Made by a program: the position numbers and the translations under genes. From the NCBI GenBank assembly GCA_900555665.1, contig USLX01000012.1, positions 1 to 26,486 on the forward strand: DNA of 26,486 bases. The letters are read 5' to 3'. A model generated the notes under the pieces. It saw only the letters and a program-made list of their open reading frames with translations. It made no database searches and was not told the origin of the DNA. This document shows, one piece after another, positions 6,574 to 12,949 of the stretch. Position 1 is the stretch's first letter; the number at the start of each line of letters is the position of its first letter. The stretch is from an uncultured Eubacteriales bacterium (GTDB lineage: Bacteria > Bacillota > Clostridia > Oscillospirales > Oscillospiraceae).

Positions 6574-7540
6574 ATTTTTGAAGGCATTGGAAGAAAAACT
6601 GTCCGCGCTCCCTCCCGAGGATCGCGTGGCCTCACTCGCCTATTATGAGGAGATCATTGACGACCGCGTGGAAGAGGGGGTCTGCGAGGCGGATGCCGTT
6701 GCGGCGGCGGGCTCGGTGGAGGAGGCGGCAGCGCAGCTTCTGGCCGAGGCGCCGCAAGCAAAGACCTGTCTGCGCGTCCAGCCGAAGCGAATCGAAGCGG
6801 CCGACGGTTTCCGCCTGTTTCCCGATCCGTTTGATGCGGTCGAAATTGGCGCGTTCTGCGCCGATGTGGAGATTTTGCCGGCGGAAGATGGTGTGTGCCG
6901 CGTGGAGTTTCAGGGGGCGCAGCGCTGCACCGCCGTTGTGGCGGACGGGGTGCTTCGCATTCAGGAGCTGCGCCGCCACCGGATTGGCCTGACGCTTGAC
7001 CTCAGCATCGGCGGCCGGCAGCTGTTCAACGTCCCAATGCACGACAACACGCTGCGCGTCTACCTTCCGGTGCGCGAATACCGGCGATTGGATGCGGAGA
7101 CCCGTTCCGGCGAGATCGAGGTCGCCGGAGGGCTGGCGTTTGGCCGCGCCGCGCTTCGCAGCGCCAGCGGCGATGTTGAGATTTATGCCGCCGTCCGGTC
7201 GGAGCTGCGCGTCCATACAGCCAGCGGTGACATCGAAGTGAAATCTGCCGCGCCGGAGACGATGGAACTCGAGACGGCCAGCGGCGACGTTGCACTCTCT
7301 GGCTGCGGCCGCGCCGCTGTTACGGTGAAAACCGCCAGCGGCGATGTGGAATTTGAGGACTGCGAGGAGGCGATGCTCACCGTCAGCACGGCGAGCGGCG
7401 ATATCGACGGCGATTTCTCCCGTCCGCATGCTGTTGAGGCCTGTTCGGTGAACGGGGATGTGGACGTGCCGGAAGGCGGCGCGGGGCCGGCGTGCTGCCT
7501 GCGGAGCGTTTCCGGTGATATCAAGGTGCGGATCCGCTGA
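6560..7540 (+). CDS. DUF1700-DUF4097 fusion protein with SGD repeats
   Basis: 326 aa of unknown function. Residues 1-65 (MTKAEFLKALEEKLSALP, YYEEIIDDRVEEG) match the DUF1700 helical domain. Residues about 80-326 look like the DUF4097 putative adhesin fold, a beta-solenoid with one strand-turn per repeat: SASGDV, TASGDI, TASGDV, TASGDV, TASGDI, SVNGDV and SVSGDI occur at about 20-residue intervals. No signal peptide or membrane segment is evident, unlike the separate membrane DUF1700 proteins often found in such operons. Translation is coupled to padR by a 14-nt overlap, so the protein is probably the main output repressed by PadR. The function is not established. Confidence 0.88.
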   Translation: MTKAEFLKALEEKLSALPPEDRVASLAYYEEIIDDRVEEGVCEADAVAAAGSVEEAAAQLLAEAPQAKTCLRVQPKRIEAADGFRLFPDPFDAVEIGAFCADVEILPAEDGVCRVEFQGAQRCTAVVADGVLRIQELRRHRIGLTLDLSIGGRQLFNVPMHDNTLRVYLPVREYRRLDAETRSGEIEVAGGLAFGRAALRSASGDVEIYAAVRSELRVHTASGDIEVKSAAPETMELETASGDVALSGCGRAAVTVKTASGDVEFEDCEEAMLTVSTASGDIDGDFSRPHAVEACSVNGDVDVPEGGAGPACCLRSVSGDIKVRIR

Positions 7541-7550
7541 AAACATGTAA

Positions 7551-7590
7551 AAAAATCCCCGCTGCGCCGGAATTTACCGGGGCAGCGGGG
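7551..7590 (-). terminator. Terminator between convergent units
   Basis: CCCCGCTGC (7557-7565) pairs with GCAGCGGGG (7582-7590), with an inner CCGG/CCGG pairing. On the minus strand it is followed by A and then a run of T (7555-7549 region), so it mainly ends the minus-strand unit. It may also stop + strand transcripts of the DUF1700-DUF4097 gene. Confidence 0.85.
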
Positions 7591-7596
7591 GGTTGG

Positions 7597-7959
7597 TTAA
7601 TCGAAGTATTCGCGCAGCGCCTTCACGCTGGCGACGGCGTACCAGATCAGAGCGCCGAGCAGCACAGCCAGCGGAAGAAAGGTGAACACACCGGAGAGCA
7701 GGACGGTTTTGCTCAGGTCGCAGAAGATATTGAAGGCCGTATAAGCGATCAGCACCAGCGACAATATACCCAGCTTCGGCAGCAGGTAGGCGATATAGCC
7801 GCTCTCGTCGCGGCAGTCGGCAGGGGATTTTTCCTTTGGGATCAGCAGGCTGTTTTTAAACAGCTTCCGCTCGTGCAGCAGCCGCACCCAGGTGTAGACG
7901 CAATAGGCTGCGCATAGCAGCGAAAACAGATCCATCAGCATAAAGGGGGAATTTTTCAT
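7597..7959 (-). CDS. Small hypothetical membrane protein (3 predicted TM)
   Basis: 120 aa with no family recognised. Hydrophobic segments lie at about 6-27, 66-88 and 92-113, separated by a charged loop (RLLHERKLFKNSLLIPKEKS, CRDESG). A GAGGAG site precedes the ATG. It is the last gene of the minus-strand unit and starts 11 nt after the stop of the next small membrane protein, which suggests the two are made together. The start, frame and codon use look normal. Confidence 0.75.
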   Translation of the reverse strand: MKNSPFMLMDLFSLLCAAYCVYTWVRLLHERKLFKNSLLIPKEKSPADCRDESGYIAYLLPKLGILSLVLIAYTAFNIFCDLSKTVLLSGVFTFLPLAVLLGALIWYAVASVKALREYFD

Positions 7960-7970
7960 TTGAGATCTCC

Positions 7971-8345
7971 TCAGTGGTCTTGATTTTGTTTCTTTTCGTC
8001 CTGATCCTGCTTATACCAGCGCGCGATACGCACGATCAGCTGCACGCCGAAGCCGATAAAGGCCACTGCGGCGATCACCGCGGCGATATGCGGGAAGTTC
8101 CAGACTACGGGGGTCTGTCCGAGGACTTCGCGCAGGATCTGCACGGCCAGATAGATGAGATAGGCCCCCGCCACGCCGTAGAAGACCGTTCTGCGGCCGC
8201 GATCCTGCGGATCTTTCTTCGCCTCTGCCTGATCGGGCTTTGGCGTATTTTCCGGTGTCGCCGTCTCTGCAGCGGGAGCTTCGGGCTCCTGCGGCGCGGG
8301 GCCGTCTGCGCCGACGCGCGGCAATGTGTTCTTTTCCTCGTCCAT
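7971..8345 (-). CDS. Small hypothetical membrane protein with acidic Pro/Ala-rich N-terminus
   Basis: 124 aa with no family recognised. Residues 1-50 are low-complexity and rich in Pro, Ala and Glu (APQEPEAPAAETATPENTP), probably disordered and cytoplasmic. Two hydrophobic helices follow at about 53-72 and 82-106, then a charged tail (WYKQDQDEKKQNQDH). The ATG has AGGAGG 8 nt upstream. It sits 69 nt behind nudC on the same strand, with no terminator between them. Confidence 0.75.
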   Translation of the reverse strand: MDEEKNTLPRVGADGPAPQEPEAPAAETATPENTPKPDQAEAKKDPQDRGRRTVFYGVAGAYLIYLAVQILREVLGQTPVVWNFPHIAAVIAAVAFIGFGVQLIVRIARWYKQDQDEKKQNQDH

Positions 8346-8414
8346 GGCTCGTCCTCCTGTAGGGTTTTGGATATTTTACATCATATTTTGCAAAAAGAAA
8401 AGTGGTTTTCGGAT

Positions 8415-9242
8415 TTATTTTACCGCGCCGGTACGGAATTGCTCGATCATTTCAGCGGTCAGGCTGAAGCCCTTGTCATCTGCGGGCAGATCGGCCCGGT
8501 CGACCCAGGCGGCCATGGAAAGCTCGTCGGTCTGGACGGTGATGTGGTCATCGCCGTCGAGCTCGGCAAAGAAGCCGAACAGGAGCGTGTCGGTGAAAAC
8601 CCAGGGCTGAGATTTATAGAATTTGAGATTTTTGACGTGGACGCCCGTCTCTTCCAATACTTCGCGGTGGACGGTCTCCTCAATGGACTCGCCGATCTCG
8701 TTGAAACCGGCGACGAGGGCGTAGCTTGTGATGGGGCGGTTTAAGTAGCGCGTGAGCAGGAGCCGCTCCCCATCGTGCACCGCGACGATGACCGCCGGGC
8801 AGATCTTGGGATAGACCGTGTTGCGGCAGGCGGGGCAGACCATGGCGCGCTCGGTACGGCTCTTTTCCATCCGCGTTCCGCAGCGGCCGCAGTAGCGCTG
8901 GCTGGAATACCAGCGGTAGAGGCTTTCCCCTGCAGCGGCGGCAAAGATCCGGGCGCGGCGGGGGAAATTGCGCAGCTCACCGGTCGGCAGTGCGTCCCAG
9001 CCGGGGGCGGGGGAGGTGTCGCATTCGGCAAGGTAATAGTCGTGCTGATCGATGGAGAAGAGGTACTGCAGATCCTCCCGCAGCGCGGGCAGGTCGGCCA
9101 CGCGCGGCAGGAGAATGGTATTGTCCGCAACCTTGCAATAAAGAATGCGGCCCGGGCCGTAGCAGAGGACAAAGTCTTCGCCGTCCGGCTGCTTCCATTT
9201 CATTTCATTGTGGTATACATGCGGAAAAATGTCCTGAATCAT
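8415..9242 (-). CDS. nudC: NudC-type Nudix hydrolase (NAD+/NADH diphosphatase or RNA NAD-decapping enzyme)
   Basis: 275 aa. The N-terminal NudC-like domain is followed by a zinc ribbon with Cys118, Cys121, Cys136 and Cys139 (CGRCG, CPAC). A complete Nudix box at 179-201 has Gly179, Glu185, Arg193, Glu194, Glu197, Glu198 and Gly200. NudC members hydrolyse the NAD pyrophosphate and remove NAD caps from RNA. The family motif SQPWPFPxS is only half kept here: SQPW (211-214) is followed by VFTDT, so specificity may differ. ATG at 9240-9242 is chosen because GGAGGG lies at the right distance; an upstream TTG overlaps that site. The start overlaps the alaX stop as ATGA, implying translational coupling. 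Confidence 0.92.
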   Translation of the reverse strand: MIQDIFPHVYHNEMKWKQPDGEDFVLCYGPGRILYCKVADNTILLPRVADLPALREDLQYLFSIDQHDYYLAECDTSPAPGWDALPTGELRNFPRRARIFAAAAGESLYRWYSSQRYCGRCGTRMEKSRTERAMVCPACRNTVYPKICPAVIVAVHDGERLLLTRYLNRPITSYALVAGFNEIGESIEETVHREVLEETGVHVKNLKFYKSQPWVFTDTLLFGFFAELDGDDHITVQTDELSMAAWVDRADLPADDKGFSLTAEMIEQFRTGAVK

Positions 9243-10390
9243 ACCTGTTCCCTCCAAAATGCTTCGATTTGTGCGCGGGTTGCCTTTACGCTGCCCTGCA
9301 CAAAGCCGGCCTTTCCGCCGCCGCGCCCGTTCAGGCGCGCGTTCAATTCGCGGGTCAGCGCACGCAGGTCGCCGCCCTCCTGGCCGATGGCATAGGCATA
9401 GCCGCGCTCGTCACTGCCGGAGAAGACTGCGGCCCGGCCCGTGCGGCCCTGCATCACGGCGTCGGCCAGCCGCCGCACGCCGTCGGGGCTCAACCCCGGC
9501 TCAAAGACGAGCGCGTCTCCCGCCTTGTCCAGCGCTTCGGCCCGGAGGGCAAACAGCTTTGCCTCCAGCTGGCCGGCGCGCAGCTTGACGGCAGCAAGTT
9601 CGTCCAGTGTGTGCTGCACGGCAGCGCTCGTTTCGGCAGGCTTTGCGGAGAGAAGGGCGGAATTTTTCCGGTTTTCTGCGATCAGGCGGCCGACGTAGTC
9701 ATAGGCCCGGCTGCCGCAGAGCAGCTCCAGCCGGACGCCGTCGTGAAATTTGACACAGGAGAAGATACGGATGGGCCCGATCTCGCCCGTCCGCGCGACG
9801 TGGGTGCCGCAGCAGGCGCAAATGTCATAGCCGGGGATGGTGACGATGCGGATCGGACCGCTTAGCTCTTTTTTGCTGCGGTAGGGGAGGGCGGCAAGCG
9901 CCTCCGGCGTGGGGTAGGAGATCTCGATGGGCAGATCCTGCCAGACGGCCTCGTTTGCTTCGCGCTCAAGCAGGGCAAGCTGGGATTCCTCGAGCGGGCC
10001 GCTGAGGTCGATGGTGACGAATTCGGCGCCCATGTGGAAGCCGACGTTTTCGTAGCCGAAGTGTTTATGGGCCAGGCCGCTGAGGATATGCTCGCCGGAG
10101 TGCAGCTGCATGAGGGACTGCCGCCGGGCCCAGTCGATCTGGCCTTCCACCTGCGCGCCGGGGGTCAGCGGGGCGGAGCAGTAGTGGACAATCTCGCCGC
10201 CGCGCTCGTGGGTGTCGGTGACGGACACGCCGGAAAGCGTGCCGGTGTCGCCCGGCTGGCCGCCTCCTTCGGGATAAAAGCAGGTTCGGTCGAGCACGAC
10301 GTCGTAGCCGTGTTTCCCGGGGGTGCAGGCGAGCACCCTGGCGGTGAAGGTTTTCATGTGGGCGTCTTTGTAATAAAGTCGTTCGGTCAT
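9239..10390 (-). CDS. Free-standing alanyl-tRNA editing protein (AlaX, long form with DHHA1)
   Basis: 383 aa. It is homologous to the editing half of AlaS without the catalytic core and removes Ser or Gly wrongly loaded on tRNA-Ala. The N-terminal barrel has the GGGQPGDTG motif. The metal/catalytic motifs are HSGEH (His97, His101) and CCGTH (Cys193, His197). A coiled-coil stretch follows, then a C-terminal DHHA1 domain with NGRGGGKAGFVQGS. ATG at 10388-10390 has AAAGGAA upstream; a longer in-frame reading to 10513 would run across the promoter and is rejected. AlaS with intact editing residues is in the same window, so this is a second line of proofreading. Confidence 0.93.
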   Translation of the reverse strand: MTERLYYKDAHMKTFTARVLACTPGKHGYDVVLDRTCFYPEGGGQPGDTGTLSGVSVTDTHERGGEIVHYCSAPLTPGAQVEGQIDWARRQSLMQLHSGEHILSGLAHKHFGYENVGFHMGAEFVTIDLSGPLEESQLALLEREANEAVWQDLPIEISYPTPEALAALPYRSKKELSGPIRIVTIPGYDICACCGTHVARTGEIGPIRIFSCVKFHDGVRLELLCGSRAYDYVGRLIAENRKNSALLSAKPAETSAAVQHTLDELAAVKLRAGQLEAKLFALRAEALDKAGDALVFEPGLSPDGVRRLADAVMQGRTGRAAVFSGSDERGYAYAIGQEGGDLRALTRELNARLNGRGGGKAGFVQGSVKATRAQIEAFWREQV

Positions 10391-10417
10391 AGCGCACGTT
10401 CCTTTGTCGTTTTTTGT

Positions 10418-10446
10418 ATCATAACACACCCGCGCAGCGATTTCCA
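10418..10446 (-). promoter_or_regulatory. Promoter of the alaX-nudC unit
   Basis: On the minus strand, -35 TGGAAA (10446-10441) and -10 TATGAT (10423-10418) are 17 nt apart, with a TGT extended -10 just before. It diverges from the tRNA-Thr promoter about 70 nt away. Confidence 0.65.
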
Positions 10447-10493
10447 GCTGTTCCGGCGATTTGTGGGAACGAAAAATAATCGCGAAAAAAGAC

Positions 10494-10521
10494 TTGACTT
10501 TTTTCACATTCATGCTATAAT
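10494..10521 (+). promoter_or_regulatory. Promoter of tRNA-Thr
   Basis: -35 TTGACT (10494-10499) and consensus -10 TATAAT (10516-10521) with 16-nt spacing, ending 24 nt before the mature tRNA 5' end. Confidence 0.8.
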
Positions 10522-10545
10522 GATGAAGCTGTTTGAAACAGCTAT

Positions 10546-10621
10546 GCTACTGTAGCTCAGTCGGTAGAGCGCGTCATTGGTAATGACGAGGTCGGCAGTT
10601 CGAATCTGCCCAGCAGCTCCA
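10546..10621 (+). tRNA. tRNA-Thr (anticodon GGT), CCA encoded
   Basis: 76 nt forming a complete cloverleaf. The D arm is AGCTCAGTCGGTAGAGC. The anticodon stem CGTCA/TGACG has loop TTGGTAA (anticodon GGT). The T arm GGCAG-TTCGAAT-CTGCC is perfect, and the 3' end is TCCA. The acceptor stem GCTACTG/CAGCAGC has one A-C mismatch at pair 4-69 where a G-C pair is expected. Its own promoter precedes it and a strong terminator follows directly. Confidence 0.95.
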
Positions 10622-10622
10622 C

Positions 10623-10659
10623 GTCGTCGCGGACTGCGCAAGTTCGCGGCGACTTTTTT
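10623..10659 (+). terminator. Terminator after tRNA-Thr
   Basis: A 12-bp stem with two G-T pairs (10623-10634 with 10642-10653), loop TGCGCAA, then TTTTTT at 10654-10659. Confidence 0.9.
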
Positions 10660-10753
10660 ATGCTGCGCATCAAAAAATCATCTCTCACCAGCTCCGTCGC
10701 TCCTCCTCCCAAAATCGTAACCGCCGACGCTGGGTTACGATTTTGTTTTTTTT
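10623..10753 (+). repeat. Copy A of a two-hairpin module
   Basis: The module consists of the tRNA terminator hairpin, a linker with ATCATCTC, and a second hairpin, AAAATCGTAACC/GGTTACGATTTT (10711-10722/10733-10744), ending in eight T (10746-10753). A diverged copy lies at 11031-11156 in the same order; the two share an exact 21-nt core (10626-10646 and 11034-11054). Confidence 0.7.
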
Positions 10754-11030
10754 CGTTTATCAGCGGTCGGCGAGAATCAAAAGAAGACACGCACTCGCGT
10801 GTCTCAGCGTGCCGAAAAAGTCTTTTCGCTCCGCTGCTCTGCTGCAGAACTGCATTTTATAGTTTTTTGACAATCTCTCTCTCTTTTTGGCGCTATGCAG
10901 ACTGCACAGCAGACTGCGGCGCCTGCGGGCGGGAATTGAACGCGAAAGGAGCCCCTGATGGGTTCCTTTCACACGATCTTCCTTTCCGAAAATATCAGTT
11001 TTTTGCGTTGATAGGATTCTGAAAACACAC
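10754..11030. other. Gene-free spacer between the two module copies
   Basis: No gene is supported here. Visible structures are hairpins AGACACGC-ACTC-GCGTGTCT (10785-10804) and AAAGGAGCCC/GGGTTCCTTT with a 5-nt loop (10945-10969), and a tandem 9-nt repeat GCAGACTGC (10897-10905, 10909-10917). TTGACA occurs at 10867-10872 but has no convincing -10 box. Short open frames here lack ribosome binding sites and family likeness. Confidence 0.5.
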
Positions 11031-11156
11031 GCCGTCGCGGACTGCGCAAGTTCGTGACGGCTTCTTACGCTTCGCCTCCAAAGATCATCTCACGAGCGGC
11101 AGTGCGCTGCCGCACAGAACCGCAACCGCTTTGTCAGGTTACGGTTTTATTTTTTT
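11031..11156 (+). repeat. Copy B of the two-hairpin module
   Basis: The first hairpin (11031-11042/11050-11061) is a diverged version of the tRNA-Thr terminator with compensating changes that keep pairing, followed by TTCTT. The second is AACCGCAACC/GGTTACGGTT (11118-11127/11137-11146) with a long T-rich tail to 11156. No tRNA precedes this copy. Extra hairpins lie at 11102-11115 and GATCCAC/GTGGATC (11161-11167/11173-11179). Confidence 0.65.
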
Positions 11157-11275
11157 GCCCGATCCACTGTGCGTGGATCAAACGAGATCCAGTTTTCTGC
11201 ATGGCGGACGGAAAAATAGAGAAACATGGAGGAGATTCGGCATGGGGGAATAAATGGAGACGAGGGACAGCGTTT

Positions 11276-11327
11276 TATACAAAAAGTATACAAAAATTTT
11301 GTAAGGCAAACAAAAAAATTGTATTGT
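11276..11327 (+). promoter_or_regulatory. Possible promoter before the permease remnant
   Basis: -35 TTGTAA (11299-11304) and -10 TATTGT (11322-11327) are 17 nt apart, each matching four of six consensus bases. Just upstream lies the small inverted repeat TATAC-AAAAA-GTATA (11276-11290). The leader to the ATG at 11462 is about 130 nt; I found no purine riboswitch motif in it. Confidence 0.4.
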
Positions 11328-11461
11328 TTCACGAAATCTGAACGGATATACTGAAGATGAGACCGGTATAACGGACGGTGCCTGTCACTTTTCCCTTTTC
11401 GGGCACGGCCGCCGCCCACCGCATCTGCGGCTCCGGCTATCAAATAAAAGGAGACTATCCC

Positions 11462-12660
11462 ATGAAAGAGAAATCTGCTCGCGCGCCGGCATCGGCACCC
11501 TCATCCAGCTGTTCCAGGTCTGGCGCATCGGATCGAGACTGCCGGTTGTGATGGGACTGAGCTTTACGTTCCTCTCCGCGATGATGACGCTGGCCGCCAA
11601 GGACTATGGCCTGATGATCGGCGCGGTAATCGTGGGCGGATGGATCGAGGGCTTGCTGGGCTTGACTGCGAAATACTGGCGGCGCTTTGTCAGCCCGATT
11701 GTCTCGGCCTGCGTGGTGACGACCATCGGCTTCAGCCTGCTCTCGACCGGTATCTCGTCATTTGCCAGTTCTTCGGTCTACCCCACCGGCGCATGGCAGA
11801 ATCTGCTCGTCGCGGTCATCACGCTCGCGGCCTGCCTCATTTATCATTCGCTGGCCAAGGGGTTCTGGAAGCAGCTCTATGTGCTCTTCGGCCTGATTGT
11901 GGGCTATGTCGTGTCACTGTTTTTTGGCATGGTCGATTTCGCATCCATGAAGGAGACGGGGCGCGAGTTGGGGATCGTTGCCCTGCCGAAGCTCTTTGCC
12001 TTCACGCCGAAATTTGAGATCGGAGCCATCATCTCCGTGACGCTTGTGTTCCTCGTGTCCGCTGCCGAGACCATCGGCGACACCTCCGCCGTCTGCGCGG
12101 GCAGTCTGGGCCGTGAGATCACGGAAAAGGAAGTCTCCGGCTCCCTTGCCTGCGACGGCTTCCTCTCCGCCGTGTCCGGCGGCGTGTTCGGCTGCCCGCC
12201 CATCACATCGTTCAGCCAGAACGTGGGCCTTGTCGCAATGACAAAGGTCGTCAACTGCTTTACGATTATGTTCGGCGCACTGACACTGATTCTCGCGGGC
12301 CTGTTCTCGCCGGTCGGCGCGTTTTTCTCGACGCTGCCGGACTGCGTGCTCGGCGGCTGCACGGTCATCATGTTCGGCGCGATCATCGTCTCGGGCGTCA
12401 CGATGCTCGGCGAGTGCGGCTTTGACCAGCGCAACACCATCATCGCGGCCACGAGCTTTGCCATCGGCATCGGCGTGACGCAGGTTCCGGCGTTTTTCTC
12501 CGGCATGCCGCAGATCGTGAGCGACATCTTTGCGGGCAACCCGGTTGCCGGTGTGTTTGTGGTGTCGATGATCCTGTCGCTGACGCTGCCGAAGAAGGTC
12601 AAACCCGAGGACATCGGCGCGCTCACCGAGCAGACGCTCGAGGGCACGAAGGAAGATTGA
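11462..12660 (+). pseudogene. NCS2 family xanthine/uracil permease, 5'-deleted
   Basis: A nucleobase:cation symporter-2 gene missing its first part. The original start appears intact (AAGGAG at 11448-11453, ATG at 11462, MKEKSAR), but after about seven codons this frame leaves the protein and stops at TGA 11549-11551. The permease resumes in another frame as AGIGTLIQLFQVWRIGSRLP from about 11485 and then runs open to 12660. Roughly 60-80 residues, including the first membrane helix, are absent, and the join shifts the frame. The rest is well kept, with the NCS2 signature QNVGLVAMTK and many membrane helices. GTG 11548/ATG 11551 overlaps the stop as TGATG and could permit reinitiation of a 369-370 aa protein, but it would lack TM1-2. 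Specificity (xanthine versus uracil) cannot be settled. Confidence 0.8.
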
Positions 12661-12668
12661 AAATTGCC

Positions 12669-12692
12669 GGGGCGGACAGCATTGTCCGCCCC
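12669..12692 (+). terminator. Hairpin after the permease remnant
   Basis: Perfect 10-bp stem GGGGCGGACA/TGTCCGCCCC with a 4-nt loop, 8 nt after the stop. Only a weak T stretch follows (CATCTTTG), so termination may be imperfect. Confidence 0.65.
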
Positions 12693-12751
12693 ATTGCGCA
12701 TCTTTGTGGCCGCGCAGGCGGAAAAACCGAAAACAGACCGGAAAATGATAC

Positions 12752-12780
12752 TTGACCTGGAGCAAAATTGGGAGTACACT
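12752..12780 (+). promoter_or_regulatory. Promoter of the Mn2+ riboswitch transcript
   Basis: -35 TTGACC (12752-12757) and -10 TACACT (12775-12780) with 17-nt spacing. Transcription would begin right at the aptamer's 5' side. Confidence 0.75.
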
Positions 12781-12786
12781 ATGGCT

Positions 12787-12906
12787 TGCTGAAAGGGAGT
12801 AGTTATAATCGCTGGTTCAACAATCGCCCGGATTTTCCGGTGGGCCAGCGCCTGAACCCCGCAGGAACGAGACTTTTTGCACCGCGGCGTGCAGAAGGCC
12901 TTTTTT
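12787..12906 (+). promoter_or_regulatory. yybP-ykoY (Mn2+) riboswitch with terminator
   Basis: The conserved first element AAAGGGAGTAG (12792-12802) and second element AACGAGAC (12866-12873) of the yybP-ykoY aptamer are present, joined by the helix CGCTGG/CCAGCG (12810-12815/12845-12850). P1 forms between 12787-12795 and 12873-12881. The 3' strand of P1 is also the 5' arm of a terminator: GACTTTTTGCAC (12871-12882) with GTGCAGAAGGCC (12889-12900), then six T (12901-12906). The two folds exclude each other, so Mn2+ binding should block the terminator and switch expression on. Expected biology of the family is manganese sensing. Confidence 0.92.
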
Positions 12907-12949
12907 ATACCCTTCACGCCGACAATCTAAAAAACGGGAGTGTTTGAAA

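Noticed and set aside
10557..10790. Minus-strand open frame ending in FELPTSSLPMTRSTD
   Set aside because: This peptide is the reverse-strand translation of the tRNA-Thr gene, a well-known false annotation.
11328..11461. Purine or other riboswitch before the permease remnant
   Set aside because: The leader lacks the conserved purine aptamer core and I could not fit any other known aptamer; only short weak pairings are seen.
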